64,000 nt of DNA from Icerya purchasi (taxonomy: Eukaryota; Arthropoda; Insecta; Hemiptera; Monophlebidae). A program made the position numbers and the translations under genes. The DNA lies in NCBI GenBank assembly GCA_039619475.1, contig CM077116.1, positions 250,303,440 to 250,367,439 on the forward strand. Direction: 5' to 3'. The notes beneath the pieces were generated by a model, which saw nothing but the letters and a program-made list of their open reading frames with translations, searched no databases and was not told where the DNA came from. Below, in pieces: positions 24,201 through 37,000 of this stretch (position 1 is its first letter; every line of letters begins with the position of its first letter).

Positions 24201-27200
24201 ATGCATTATTTCTATTTTACTGCGCTCTTGTGCCTAATTCTGTATCATTTTGATTAATTAAGTATTTTTTTACAAAATATTGACAACCTCTTTTATCTAA
24301 GATTCCCCGAGATCTTAATTTCATATTTCATTCTAAAAATTATAAATAATTTTCTAATCTTAAAACTTTATAAAACGTATTATGTTTCAATTAATAAAGA
24401 GCCGAAACTGTTTAGTTTTACTGTAAATACTTTAATGTAAAATTTCCGTAAGTGCTTTAACAATCATCACTATTTATTTCATAACTCCAAATTAACCACG
24501 GCAATCACTAATTCATTAGATAGGCACCGAGTATAATGTAAAATCATTTTTAATTTGTAAATTTTAAACCTATTCGTCACTTTTTGTATTCATTTTTATT
24601 TTATGATTTATTTATCATACGCCCGTTTATATAAATGATATTCAAATATTTCGCAGTTCTAGACGAATTGCAACAAACAAATATTTTTTCATTCTCGTAT
24701 TTGATCTTTTTAAAATAATATTCAGAATAAGTTAGTTTTATTTATTACTTTTTTGTTCATTTTTATTTCAGAAATCTTTTTCCTCGATCTCGTTTTATAT
24801 AAACGTGTAACTTAATATATACGAATCCAAACAAGCCGAGCACAAAACGAACTTAAAAAGTTTAAAGGGAAGCAGAATGAAGAAAATGAAATTTCATAAG
24901 AATACTAATTATAGAGGCGAGTACGAGATAGATGAATGAAATACAAACTGAAGAGCAAAAATAAGGTAACGAGAATAATTTTCATCAAAATGCTGAAAAA
25001 AAAGCATTGCTACAGCAGTCAAATTTCCATTTAATTATCAAAATTATAGCACCATGCAATGCACTTGCATTGAAAGTAATATCGATTTTTTTTCTTCTGT
25101 TTTTTATTACCTTCTATTTGTCTTTTAACGCCATCTAAAAGTTTTCGTACGTTCATTGTAGTTATTAGTACAGAAATATTTTGACATTAAAAATATATAT
25201 TCTGTTTTAAATATTTATATTAAATAAACTGCTGCCTAATAACAATTGATAAATTATTTTTTAAGTACACAAATTTTTACGAATTTAATAAATCTCGTGG
25301 CACTGTAGCTGTAAAATTATATTACATGTAGGCACATATGTTTAAAAGTTGAAATTCATTTAATTCAGTACAGAAGAATATTCTAACATAAACTAATCAA
25401 TAAGCCTAATATTTCAAATTCGATCTTATACGATTCAGAGAGTTTATAAAAATACGGCAATGTACAGTTTCAACATTATCAAAATATGTGTGTGTGTCTA
25501 TGTGCGCGCGCTGGAGGATATAAATCTCTTTTTGCACATGAAATTTAATGGTATTTTCTTCTTCTTCGAAGCAATAAAAGATCATGAAACGCAGACGGGA
25601 GCTCATTTACCGCAAAAAAAGATAAACTAACAATTTGACTACTATAAACGTTGTGTATTATTAATAATGTAACAAAATCGGCGGCATAATGGGGCGAAAT
25701 TAACTAAAAATGATTAACATACTTGAGGACCTTTAACGCATATTTCACCTTTCTGACCACTTCCGCAGAGAGTTCCGTTGTCAAGATGACACACTTTAAC
25801 TAAAGTACTTGGAATACATAGGCCAACAGAAGAATAATCCTGAACATGCGGTGGTGTAACGAAAACGCCAGGAGAAGCTTCAGTTAAACCGTACGCTAGA
25901 AGGTAAAATTATTAACGTAACCAAACTGAACCGATTTAACTATAACAACTAATTAAAAAATTTGCAAACTATTAATTTTGAAATTGTTTAAAAAAAAAAA
26001 AAATCCGTAATTTTTTAGATGATTTAATTTTTAAATTGACAAATTTTTATTCCTTAAAATAAAGAACGTATGAAGCAAAGTATCCTGTTTGAGTGATAGT
26101 ACGATGTGCCGCGTTAACTTCATCTTTCGTCGAGGAGTTAACCGCAATCGTAGTTTCGGTTACCGAGATTCATTTATAACGTTACAGACGGGTCACAGAT
26201 CGTTCTTATCTAATTCTTACCTCCGGACTTCGTGTATCATGTAGTTTCTATACTATTTCGTTTTATCGATTCAAATTGCAGTCACCCTTCTCTCTCTCTT
26301 TTTTGGTTTTCTTCTTACATTTCTATTTCCGGTTTTATTAATTCGCAGACATTTAGTTAAAGTTTCGTAGATGAATATCAAAGAGGGAGGGGTCATCCCT
26401 CGTGCCCATTAATAGTAATGGCAAGTGACCGCAACCTTACGAAGAAAAGTAATAATCCTTTCCCGTTAAATGTAAACAATGATGGTGTTACTAAATGTAA
26501 CTTTTCCACGTTAAATATTTCTCCGACACCTATAACATAACCTAAAGAATTTAAATTATCTACCGAACACATCGAGTCAACAATGGACACAGCCTTCGCT
26601 GTTAGAGACGATGTAAATTTTTTTCCTTCAAAAATCAATCGGGACCCTATTATACGGTACTAGTTGCGAGCGTAGACAAAATATTGCAGTGCTACACATG
26701 CGCTACCGCGTTCCAAAAACGATAACTTTGGCGTTAAAATATAATCTAAATTTTACAATTTTAAAATATGACCATTTAAAAAAAAAAATATATATATATA
26801 CGTAATTTGAAGAGAAAAAATAAAAAGAAGTATGTTTACCCTGGCTGAAAACAAAATCTTTATTCGATGCCCTAGCTACCACTTTCTCGCCGTCTAATGC
26901 TGAAACTGGACCTGCACCGTTTATAACATGTCTGACGGATGCAAAATGTTCCGAAGTAACAGATTTGTGATTGCCGAGAAATAAAATTATTGGCGGTACT
27001 AAATACAACACGGTACTCTAAACACGTAAGAAAAATAAAAGATCTTACATTTTTCTACTATCAAAAATATTAACATGTGTTAAAATAATTTCCATTAACT
27101 GCCGGCAAGTGCAACAGTTAATTTTTCAATTCGAGAAAGTATTTTAAAAATAATAAAAGCTGTTTTCAAAATACACATATACTAGCCTAATAGATAGTAA

Positions 27201-30200
27201 ATATTACACTACTTTTTAGTTTACGTTTCTAATAAAATTATTTTTAAACTCTTTATAGTTTATGCGCAAATGCTAATGAACACGAACACTTGGAATGTTC
27301 GGTACGTTAATGACGAATCTAAACGTAATCCATTAGCGTTAAAAAAAAAATTAATTGCCTAGCTGTATGCGTAAGATCACCATAATCGTCCACCGATTTA
27401 AAAAAAATTAAACACAATTTTTAAAAGTTATTGAAAAGCGTAAATAAAATTCTGCCATTGCCTTCAACAGTTATCCCATACATTACAGTTAACAGTTACA
27501 CTGAAAATTATTTTAATTTATTAGTAAAGTACACAGAATAAAACATAATATACGCTTAAATACATCGAAAATATTTAAATCTGTAATGAACCTTGTAATC
27601 TTTTAAAGCGGCAAGAAATGTGGTTGGTTCGAATCTTGGAAGAGTAATAATTTTGCAACCTTTACTGAGTCCTCTTAATAATATAACCGATAAACCGTAG
27701 ATATGGAAAAAGGGCAATATTCCTGGTAATACATCTTGATTATTTTCTGGGGAAAAAAAAAAAAAAGGTTTATTGTCGTAAGAAATTTTTATTTTCAAAT
27801 AAATATAAATTACCAAATACTTTTACAAATTCAAACCGCAAAATAAATTTTATACTGCCTTATCTTTTACTTTTTTTTTATTTTTTGTTTTGTAAAACCC
27901 ACACAATATTCAGAAACCTATATATATATATATATATATAAAAAAAAAAAAACACGATAGAATTATTTCTTTTAATAAGTGCTGTTATTCCTCAAAATTA
28001 TTAGATAGCACACCTGGAAATAAAATTATTTGCGGCAATTCATAGAAGCTTAAATTACTAAGATTTGAAAAAAAACTGTGAAAAACAATATCAGCGGAAA
28101 CATTTACATGGTAATCAGTGTCGCCTGCAAAACACTAGAGCATCAAAAATATTTTTTAACTTTTAAAAAGCCTTTGAATTCTTACGAACTTTCTAGCCAC
28201 GGCATTCTCATTCGATGAACAATTTTTGCGTTTAACATAATAAACTAAGCAGAGACGAATCGAACATCCTCGAAGAAGGTGTTTAAACATTACTGATAAC
28301 ACACAATCTAAACACAACTACTATCATGATGGAGACAGGTTCAAGAATATACTTTTTCGACATCTCCACCATGACCGACGTAATTACCTACGTACAAAAA
28401 TTCAATTTACGGTAAACTCCAGTCTTCTTGCTATTAAAACTAGCAGGTTTTGCAATTTCTCAATATTTTGAACGACAATGAGTTTTCACCACGAAAAATT
28501 GCGTCACAATAATAAAATATTATGCGTTTATTATTATTTTAGCAGCATCCATTTTTTTTTTTTTTTTTTTGCACACTTACCAGATGCCATTCTGATAAAT
28601 GATGTATTCGGATGCGACAACTGTTCAAAATTACTAACAACGTTAGAATGAGTCAGCATAACTCCTTTCGGTAAACCAGTAGTACCACTTGAGTACGGTA
28701 AAAAAGCTATATCGTTCACATTTCGACTAGATTTTATATCGCTTACGTTTACTTCTGAGCACACCATTTCTTCGTAATTAATGACATTTTCCGCAGACTG
28801 CTGTTCAGAACCCACAATAATCATAAACACGGTGGATGATCTTTCCGCGCGTACATGATTAATTTCATTAACAACTTCGGTAACTCTCTTAATTGCATCC
28901 GAAGACGTTACGATACACACGGCTTCGCTATCATTTAACTGGTGCTTTAATTCGGCTAAAAATAACAAAATAGAACAATATTAACAACTGTTAGTGTTTT
29001 TTCTCTTTATAAAACATCGAAGAATAATTCAAAATAAGAATAACTTGCCGCTTCTAAAAGAATAAAATTATAAACTCTATAATAACCAACACGAAATAAA
29101 TAAACATAGTGTTTGTAATTTTATCATTATATTAACTATTTTACAGACAGGATGTTTGAATACATTAGATATTTACGTGAGAAAAAAATAACATAATTTT
29201 TCCAATATAAACGATTGAAAATAAATAATCAGCGTGATACAAAATTTTCAGACTGTCTGTTAAGGTTCCTTAATCTTAAATAACTTATTTCAACTATGGT
29301 GACACTGTTATTTTTAATTACAGATATTGTAACCTTTGACGACTTTAAAAATGGGTTACGAAATATTTAATTAAATCAGACCTCGTTTTCTTCCACTTTT
29401 TTCAGTTCCGTCAATATTTTTTACTGGCGCGCTCTCCTTCTCCGTCATATTAGTGCAACTGTTCGGTGTAAATAAACAAACTAATTATTTAAATTCGTCC
29501 TTAAATCAACGAGCCTAGCCGCCTAAAAATTTTTCCAGGTTAAGTATAAAATCTTTTTATCATCATGAGAAAGACACATTTCCACGCGATTTTCTTGGAT
29601 GGAAAGGAACGTAAGGTCTTGCTCGCCATATGACCGAAAATTGATACGATATTCTTTGTGAATTTCAGTTCCTAAACTGAGACGATGATCTTCATCCACA
29701 CATTAAGTGGTATTGCAAAACTGTCAACTTACCCCAGAGACGGCTAATTATTAGCCTAAAAATTCCTGCCTTCTTAGGAATCTTCTTTACGAAAGATCAT
29801 TAGAAGAAGTATTCTAGAAAAAGTTTTGCGAGTTTTGTAAACGAAAAATCAGACTAATACAAGTTTTCTGAAAACTCAACACTGATGTTCACAACCAGAT
29901 GACATAATTTCAACGAAATCATCAGATTTTGCGATCACTTAAAAAAGAAAATTAACGGCAACGAAAAACATGACCGCTACTCAAATATAATTTTTAAATT
30001 CCCAGTTTTCTCGGTCCAAATCCTCTCGATTTTCTGATTACTAGAATTGTACAAAAAGAAGAACGGAATTTTTTTGTTACTATTGATAATATTTGACCGC
30101 CGTAGCATATTTTATATAAATAAAACAGAGCTTCGTAATTTATTTTGAGTAAAATACAGTAAAAAATGCATTCATTTTTCGTTTCAAATGATTTTTTCTT

Positions 30201-33200
30201 ATTAAAAACATCGTTTCTGGCTATTTTTACTTTTTTCCCCGACTTTACGACAATATTCCTGGCTTATTCCTGGTTTTCCGATAGAGTGGCCACCGTGAAA
30301 ATAGATTTCGGAGAATAAAGCGCGGGACAAACGTCAACATGCTCCGCTAAGACAAACCAATCGAATGAAAAATTTTACCAGTACGATGATAATTCGCTAA
30401 AAACACCAAATGCACCAAGTGGATTGAGATTAATTTTTCCATATCGGCTTACTAGTGTCTCTGCATTAGGGACGAAGAAAGAAATTTATAACATTTTACT
30501 TTTTTTTCAAAAATCATTTTACGAATAAAATACAGCGAGTTTCTTATTACAAATATCGCTGCAAAGAAATTTAATATTATTTTATTCATACGAAATGATC
30601 GATAGACAATTTGGAAGTAATTTATTCTTATTCATTGTTATAATGAAATTTCACAGAATTGTCTAAAGTTCACTAGATATTTTGTAAATTTAGGAAATAT
30701 TATTCAAAATTTTCAAATTTGATTTCACTTTTCCGAATTATACACTACCAGAGAAATTAGGATGATTTGTAATTTTTGTAATATACGCAATAACATATTT
30801 TTTTAAAAATGAAAGCGGTAAATAAAAAAAGGTAATTTATAATCCTTAATAACATTATCTGTAGTTTGCCTAAAAGATTTTTCAGTGACTTTATTCAAAA
30901 TCTAAGATTATTATTTAGTACTAAAGATAAGATCTTATTGATACGACCGTACTATCAGTCATTTCTTTTAGTCTCATTTTTTACACTTCCGAGTGCTTAC
31001 CTTTTTTTTCAGATTTTTTTCCGCTATTTTCATCATTTATTACACGATAAAATACTTCAATATTATTAATTAAGCATTTTCTCCTATAATTTATTTCGAC
31101 GCCTTATTTATTCTTCTCCAGATCCGCATGAACATACACTGTGTAATTTGGCTATTTCCGGTTTATCTAATTTTCGCATCTGTACTTTTTTATCGATGTT
31201 TTTTCTGTTTTTTTACATATTCGTTCAGTACTTTTATTTTGAAAGGCGTTTTTAATTTATCCTATTCGTTATTTTACACCTATCAAGTTTATCTGAATAA
31301 CAAAATGTTTAGCTTGTTGCGAAGTTTGTAATTTGTATTGTAGACGAAAAAGAATAGTGATACTTGGCAGCGAAAAGAAAAATTTTTGCTTCAACTTAAA
31401 TATACCTAAGCATAAAATTAAAAATGATACGCAGTGCATAGTCGAGTATAACCCTAATTGCAATATAAAAAGTATAGATAGATAACTTTTAATTATAATG
31501 CATGTGTCGACTGGATAGGTGCAAATTGACTCGCTTAAAGTTGAGCTGAACGTTGCACAAATTAACTATACCCTGACTCCAGAGTCAAATCAACTTTTCT
31601 GTTAGCTGTTAGAAATTCAGTTTTAGAATCCTAATAAAAACAACTGGCAGCCCTAGCATACTGTCGAAAATCCTATGCATTGCATACCGTTAACATGGTA
31701 ACGGAGACATTTCTTTTTCCATCAGTGAACAGCCACATCTATGTATATGCATAAAATAACAAAGAACCAACGGATATACAGAAAAATGTAACAGTTTCAC
31801 CATGAAAAGAATTCAGCATAAATCAATACAGCCTCTGAAATACGGCAAAAGGTAAGGAAATGTAAAAAATAAGCTGTTACGAGCAAGATCAGCAGTTAAT
31901 TACATGACAGAAACAGGCAAGTATGTTGACAGCTTTGCTTATATAGCAATAAAAGATTTTGACAAAGAATAAGACGATTGTGTTTTAAACAAGAGCGGGC
32001 ACTATCCTTTTTCAAAATTCCATATTAAATTTTTTTTTTTTTTGGGGGTTTTTTTTTATCATTTGTCCGACTGTGCAATCGAAGTCGAATTCTCCTTTAT
32101 CGACACATGTTATTGACCTGGAGTTATCCGACAACTCTAAATGCAAATCAATTCAGATTCGTGCTATTTTATGCTATTTTATAAAACCACCGTTCACGCA
32201 ACTCTGCGTATTTGTGCTTGTTTTCGGTATTGTATTGTACTGTAAATAAAAAAATAAACTATAAACTAAATTTCAGTGACTTAAATTCGAATATTAAGGC
32301 AATTTTTTATTCTATTTAATTATGACGCAATTCATAATTTACTTTAGGCAGTTCTACTTTTTTACTGTGGGTAATAAAAACACATTACCCGCTATAATCT
32401 ATGAATAATAATAATCCTAGATACTGCGTAAAATTAAAAAATATTTTTATAAATATATAATAATATTTTAAGTGTTGCATATAGCTGCTCTGAAATTAAA
32501 AATTTTTTTTTGCGTGTAAAATTTATATTTTATAAAAAAATATCAAACTTAGGAAAAATGATTTATTAAAAATAAATCACGCTCGCGTAATAAAAATTTA
32601 AATCGCGAAACACTATTTACATCGCATAAAATAATACCGAATTCATAAACCAGAGTAATGCAAAGTTTATAAGTAGTTCAACAGCATAATTAATTTCAAT
32701 TATTTAAAAAATTTCATACGTAATGTCACCAATACAGTCTACACTTACAATGAGCATAAATAGGATTTACTGTTGAAACCACTAAGCCGGCTTCTAATGC
32801 TCCTAAGACAACGATCGGATATTCCGGAATGTTTGGTAACATAATTGCAAGTACATCGCCATCTTTAAAACCTTGTTTACGTAACGAAATAGCAAAGCGT
32901 TTACTTAAAGTATACACTTCGGAAAATGTATAAAATTTTCCGGTAACCCCACACACCTATAAAAGAGTTCCATCTTGTAGTTATCCCTCGCATTTAGAAA
33001 CTATAGAGTTGACTGGAATTAAAAAATTACAACGTAATAAAAACGCTAATTTAACATTAATGCACATAAAAATTCGCCAGGCAATTTAAAGATGAAAATC
33101 GAAAAATTTTCCAGCAAAAAAAAAATAAAATCCAAGTACTACATGGCTATTTAAATATTCTGTTTTATCAAAGCTACGTTAAGTATATTACATAACCGGT

Positions 33201-33501
33201 ATTCAAAAATTATAACATATTATAGAAAAAAATTATGCTCAACACAATTTTCTGTAAAGAACTAATTACTCACCACCGCTGTATTGCTGGACCATTTTCC
33301 AATATTTTGCCACACATATTCGTTTACTTTTATCTGAGGAACTACGATATCAGCGTACGGCGAATGAACAACACTATTTGATTTGATGTTATCAGAACCT
33401 TTTTGTAATAAACATTTATATCGTAAGGTTATACGATTTCTTTTTAACTGATTTATACTAATCTTAAATATTGGTGAACAAAAATTTGTATTGCAAATCA
33501 T
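11932..33501 (-). CDS. Acyl-CoA synthetase, luciferase/4CL-like family (gene A), complete
   Basis: This ANL-superfamily adenylating enzyme activates a carboxylic acid with ATP and loads it on CoA. Eight exons (33274-33501, 32749-32956, 28581-28955, 27592-27746, 26840-27017, 25723-25895, 17687-17842, 11932-12213) join in frame with GT-AG introns to 584 codons plus TAG. Landmarks are the P-loop [12 protein letters not shown] near residues 233-244, [30 protein letters not shown] (TGD at 463-465), [10 protein letters not shown] and PSGKILRR with catalytic Lys at about 570. The ATG at 33501 is the first after an in-frame stop. Residues 1 to about 40 form a basic, acid-free extension like a mitochondrial presequence, and the C terminus (LQSK) is not a peroxisomal signal. 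The mid-N-terminal region recalls Drosophila pudgy (CG9009), from memory only. Odd point: the usual Asp before the A8 Arg is Glu (residue 479). The substrate is unknown. Gene B is its tandem paralogue. Confidence 0.93.
12880..13110 (-). pseudogene. Reverse transcriptase relic, RTE-like
   Basis: On the minus strand one frame reads [20 protein letters not shown], with LLQVQIF shortly after. This recalls the segment after the YADD box of RTE-type reverse transcriptases, where IN-KTK is followed by an E-V-FKYLG motif. The flanks are broken by stops and frameshifts. Short and decayed, so the family call is tentative. Confidence 0.4.
14200..14468 (+). mobile_element. tRNA-derived SINE
   Basis: A tRNA-like head has an A-box-like TAGCCTGGTGGTTAAGG at about 14213 and a B-box-like GAGTTCGAGACT at 14256. 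A tRNA-unrelated body follows, ending in GTATGAGATTTACTTTATTA. Both internal polymerase III boxes are present at SINE-like spacing. It cannot fold as a canonical tRNA. Its head differs from the SINE-like unit at 58690 and from the one at 60353. Confidence 0.65.
15625..17190 (-). mobile_element. 5'-truncated LINE with RNase H domain
   Basis: Read on the minus strand, this holds the end of a reverse transcriptase region ([29 protein letters not shown], then [20 protein letters not shown]). An RNase H domain follows with [26 protein letters not shown] and [16 protein letters not shown], which retain the catalytic Asp-Glu-Asp-Asp set. After a long 3' UTR it ends in a T-rich run at 15625-15651, its poly(A) tail on the other strand. 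RNase H after RT points to the I/R1/LOA-like LINE groups. It is broken by stops and lacks the endonuclease and most of RT. It lies in intron 7 of gene A in the same orientation. Confidence 0.82.
17687..17842 (-). CDS. Gene A exon 7: TGD and hinge-region exon
   Basis: 52 codons in phase 0 at both ends, the same length as exon 7 of gene B. It contains [25 protein letters not shown] and [18 protein letters not shown] binds the ribose of ATP. The position usually Asp before Arg (DR) is Glu here. Confidence 0.94.
18240..19134 (-). mobile_element. Jockey-type LINE, 3' block (RT C-terminal part)
   Basis: On the minus strand this runs from the RT active-site region ([12 protein letters not shown] in one frame, then [11 protein letters not shown] in another, which stands for the usual FADDTAL) through [12 protein letters not shown] and [11 protein letters not shown]. 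It ends in [13 protein letters not shown] and a [10 protein letters not shown] tail near 18340. This C-terminal layout is typical of Jockey. It is dead: frameshifts separate the blocks and the first catalytic Ala-Asp is Glu-Asp. The left limit is approximate. Its upstream part continues at 20691 after the RTE-like insertion. Confidence 0.8.
19135..20690 (+). mobile_element. RTE-like LINE fragment inserted in the Jockey element
   Basis: The plus-strand reverse transcriptase reads [66 protein letters not shown] and [10 protein letters not shown]. The C-terminal HRIWKIPR and [11 protein letters not shown] segments follow. Only a few defects are seen: a TAA near 19543, another at 20257 and a frameshift after it. 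The active site FADD is intact. The endonuclease is missing, so it is 5'-truncated. The 3' end has a short ACCCGAATCGGGT palindrome followed by a GAA repeat ending at 20690. Order of motifs and tail fit RTE-like elements. Confidence 0.85.
20691..21710 (-). mobile_element. Jockey-type LINE, middle block (linker and RT N-terminal part)
   Basis: Read on the minus strand, [20 protein letters not shown] is the linker before RT in Jockey elements. RT motifs follow: [52 protein letters not shown] and [11 protein letters not shown]. The last motif is cut off exactly where the RTE-like element begins. About 50 residues that should connect to the block at 19134 are missing, so the insertion or later decay removed them. 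Confidence 0.82.
21730..23560 (+). mobile_element. Jockey-type LINE, inverted 5' block (ORF1 gag and start of ORF2)
   Basis: This stretch reads on the plus strand, opposite to the RT blocks on its left. It shows a Ser/Thr-rich ORF1 start (21790-22120) and a PRE-C2HC-type gag segment with [10 protein letters not shown], followed by [13 protein letters not shown]. Zinc knuckles follow ([36 protein letters not shown]). Then comes the start of an endonuclease ORF2 with [20 protein letters not shown] and [18 protein letters not shown], ending abruptly near 23560. Stops and frameshifts show it is dead. Together with the blocks on the left it forms one element with an inverted 5' part. Confidence 0.82.
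23561..25722. other. Intronic AT-rich stretch, nothing recognised
   Basis: No coding motif, tRNA-like head, terminal repeat or notable tandem repeat is visible in this part of intron 6 of gene A. Confidence 0.5.
25723..25895 (-). CDS. Gene A exon 6: YGLTE motif exon
   Basis: 173 bases reading [20 protein letters not shown] and ending [14 protein letters not shown] is the A5-type motif that contacts the adenylate. This exon is too short in open frame to stand out alone and is supported by homology, phase and the CTAG acceptor / GTATGT donor. Confidence 0.92.
26840..27017 (-). CDS. Gene A exon 5
   Basis: 59 codons plus one base. It contains [14 protein letters not shown] and [13 protein letters not shown], matching the VPP and GA-PL segments of the family. 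The last base joins exon 6 to make the Ala of AYGLTE. Confidence 0.9.
27592..27746 (-). CDS. Gene A exon 4
   Basis: 155 bases, the same length as exon 4 of gene B. It reads [20 protein letters not shown] and continues to LAALKDYK. The His of the PFFHIYG motif aligns with the active-site His of luciferases. The acceptor is a poly-pyrimidine tract ending CCCCAG. Confidence 0.92.
28581..28955 (-). CDS. Gene A exon 3: P-loop exon
   Basis: 375 bases opening in split phase (a Ser codon shared with exon 2) and ending with one base of a Glu codon. The donor is GTAAGT. It carries [18 protein letters not shown], the AMP-binding signature with its Ser/Thr/Gly-rich loop and Lys. Confidence 0.95.
28956..32748. 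other. Intron 2 of gene A (3.8 kb), nothing recognised
   Basis: AT-rich intron between the N-terminal and P-loop exons. I see no motif, repeat copy or structured element in it. A long T-run sits at about 32030-32058. Confidence 0.55.
32749..32956 (-). CDS. Gene A exon 2
   Basis: 69 codons plus one base. The acceptor is TTATAG and the donor is GTAAGT. It contains [30 protein letters not shown] and [11 protein letters not shown]. The PN-PEYP and NP-Y motifs are typical of the N-terminal domain of 4CL-like enzymes. Confidence 0.92.
33274..33501 (-). CDS. Gene A exon 1: start, basic leader, start of N domain
   Basis: 76 codons in phase 0, with donor GTGAGT. The leader opens [20 protein letters not shown] and carries several Lys/Arg and no Asp/Glu in its first ~35 residues. 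It is followed by [20 protein letters not shown], where similarity to synthetases begins. In-frame TAA nine codons upstream of the ATG supports this start unless another 5' exon is spliced in. Confidence 0.82.
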
Positions 33502-33985
33502 TGCTTCAATTACATTTACTTTATGTTATCATTAAAAAACATATAAATTATATAGTCAATAAACTTCTAAAGTTATCGGAAAAAGAAAAAAAAAAAAAAA
33601 TACAAATTAAATTCTAAACGATAGCTCTGTAAAATTACAATTCTTCAATCAACAGAAAATAATGAAAAACCGGCTCGAAACAATATTCTATGTGACTTTG
33701 TACCTATAGCTATTAGTATAAATAATTTCTTACAGGCTATAATAAAAAGTAGAACGGAATATATGTCGATAGTAATCATTTAGTTTCAAATTATGAAAAA
33801 AATATGAAACTCAAATTCAAAAAAAGAGCACTGTTAATTTCTTATTGTGTTTTCTTATCAGGTAGATTATGAAGATAAGACAAAATCATTCGGCTAAAAT
33901 TTCAATTTAAAAACTGCATTTTTTTTTAGTAAATTATTTTATATATTAAATTTAAAGATTTATGAAAATATTATTTATATATATA

Positions 33986-34016
<31 letters not shown>

Positions 34017-37000
34017 GTATATAATTTAATAATAAACAAATTCATAAAATAAAATTTGTATTTATAAATAAAAAGGTGTTCGAAAATAATTAATTTCGAA
34101 TTTATTTTCATGTTAGTATGAATACTAAATATATATAAATTGTACTTGGAATATTTGAATTCTTTTTAAAAAATAATTTCATTTTCACTACACGCTAAGA
34201 AAGATGTATTACATTGATTACAAGTATATTTTAAGTGATTTGCGCCGTTAATAAAAGGGTGTTTGCCGCTTTATGGCATGCAAGCTCTGGCGTTTCGTCA
34301 TGCTTGTAGGGTATGGTCATCAATACATACCTAACACATAATTTTTGGATCAAGGGCAGTTGTGGTCAATGGATTACGGCGCCCTTACCAGTTTCATGAA
34401 GTCTAATCGTTGAGGAGTTGCTGTTATCAACGTTGTAATTTGACAATGAACACTATCGAGATGTATTCGGTGACCGTGTTAAAGCACAATACGCATCAGA
34501 TCTCTTATTTATGGTTATCTAACGTAAAACGAGAAGTATAAGATGTTTAGCAGAATTTTATAGATATTTTCACGCATGAAAAACGATCTTCTGGTTGTCA
34601 TAAAATGCTTGACGTTACATTATTAATTGCAAACATAAAAAAACTACTTTATAATCATCAGCTGAAAATTATATATTAAAAGTAAACATCTATGTGAAGT
34701 TAAAATATTTTGAAAGTTTCTATGTGAATTAAATTATGCAACCCGATTACATCACATAGACATCAGTAAAATAAAAAGATGAGTGTTGGAATACTTCATG
34801 GAAGTTATCATTAGAAAGTCAGCGGTCAAACTACAATCATTGGATTTATATTATAATAGAAGAATTTCTAATATCTAATAATCTCATTTCATGTACAGGT
34901 TTGTGAGGACTGGACCAGATACCCGGTGGAGGGTTTGATGAATTTACTGAACTATTTTCAGCAAAATTTGTTTTTTTATTTAAATTCTTTCAGAGGATCA
35001 GCTTTTCGGGAAAAATGATATCATTTTCCAAAGTATACAAATAATCGCTTTTGCAAAGACGCCTATTTTAAAAAAATTTTAAGAAACCAAAATATTTTTT
35101 TTTTTTTTTTTTTTTTTGATTTCACAAATATGATGCATTGATAAATTTGTTTTCTAACGTATAAAAATTATATATATATATTTTTGAAATTATACGCGAA
35201 TATATATGTTTTTACATTAAAGCTAAAACTTAACTCTTAATAGGGGTTCGGACGTCACTGGTGTAATGTATACGTTAAAGAAATTAAATAATTTTATGAA
35301 ATTAATTATAAAAAACTGCATTATACAGGAGAGCAATATGAAATTAGGTTTAATGAGTATGCTCACTTTAATTTGATGCAAAACTTATCTTATTCTGATA
35401 CTAAAATTTGCGTTATTAAAATTTTAATTTCTTAAGCATGTTGTCTTATTTTATGTTCGATATTTTTTTTAACATTTCCTTTTTCCTCTAACCATTCCTT
35501 CATTTTCCTTTTCTTTTTTCTCTCTTACTTTATTCAACATCTATGTCATGATATATTTGTGTTTGCTCACCGGTCCACCTTCCGGCTAACAACAGTTGAT
35601 AAGTCTGTTTCATCCTCGTTTCATGGCAAAACCGAAAACGATCGGACATTCACAGAGGAAATTGCGATATTGAAAATTTGAAAGCATAATTATGAACGCT
35701 AAACTTCATTCATCTTAAGCTATATTTTCACACTTACGAATCAAAGATAATCCTTGACGTTAATAAGTTTAAAAAAAAAAAACCCATAAAAAGTACCAGC
35801 TTTTAAAAATACATAATCTGGTATTAACTTTTAAACGCAAATTATTTGAAATCGAATGTTTTCAGTTTATAAGTTAAATTTTTTTACAAATCGCATACAG
35901 CACACAGCGAATTCAAATAAATTCCCCATTACAATTTTTTAACAAAATAACTACGGTAATTGATAAAGGAAATTATAAAAAAATTAAATTTGCAATAAAA
36001 CAATTATGTTTATTGACATGTTATGTCACGTTTAATACCAGAACTTTATCATCGATTTTTTTAAACATTTGTAATTAATACTAGATTCGAAAAATACAGT
36101 TTGTTTCGTGCCCAGAACTATGTTAAAATTTTAGTTGAAGAAAGAAATTTTATTTAAATTTAATGTTATATACGAGAAAAGTGAGAAAAACATTGGTTTC
36201 CCTTTTTTAAAATAAAAATGGATATATTTGTAAATAAACAACAGTTTTGTTTTATATTTGTTTGTTCTCGTTTGACTGTAAGATATATAATTTAAGATAT
36301 TTAGATTCATAAATATATAGTTGTAAATAAAGTTAAAAAAAATCTTAAAATCTTTAACTGGCCTTAGAATCAAGCATGCAACGACTGAACAAGCGGTACT
36401 GCATCTACACACTTGCACCACAACTTGGTATTGCGAAACGTTCTTGACATAGTTCTTTAGATTATACTATTTTTAATAAATAATTATTTTGTGAAATTGC
36501 AAACATCGTAATTTCCTCTGTATGTCCGATCATTTTCAGATTAGCTCGTTCATACCCAATTTTTATTTTCTTTTCTAATTTCATTTCCTTTCATGTTGTT
36601 AAGTATATCCCTATGTTTATCAACAAATACATTCCTCTTACGCTCAGTATATATTTCTTTTTAATTGTTTCACTTTCAGTCTCGCCTTTGTCATTTCCGA
36701 TTAATTTTAGATATTTTAACCGCAATTTTTGTACTTTCCCCAAATATAGTTTTCTTACCATTCTCCACGATTGGATTTCTCATACCTTAATTAGTGCCTA
36801 ATAAATAGCTTTAAATGTTTTGTTTGTTGCATAGTTCCTTAATGCATATAAAGCTGATAGCATTTTTCCTTTGCAATGCCGTTATATGAGCGTTTCAATA
36901 TAAATTTTTAACCATTAACAGCCCCGCATATTTATATCGAGTTATTCTATCCCGTCAGACAGTTTTCCTTATTCATCGCTTTCAGCCATCGAGTGTACAT

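Larger units (their letters stand above)
17843..25722. other. Intron 6 of gene A (7.9 kb)
   Basis: Most of the left and middle part is the rearranged Jockey element with its nested RTE-like insertion (18240-23560). The remaining 23561-25722 is AT-rich with no gene, repeat or motif that I can support. Confidence 0.75.
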
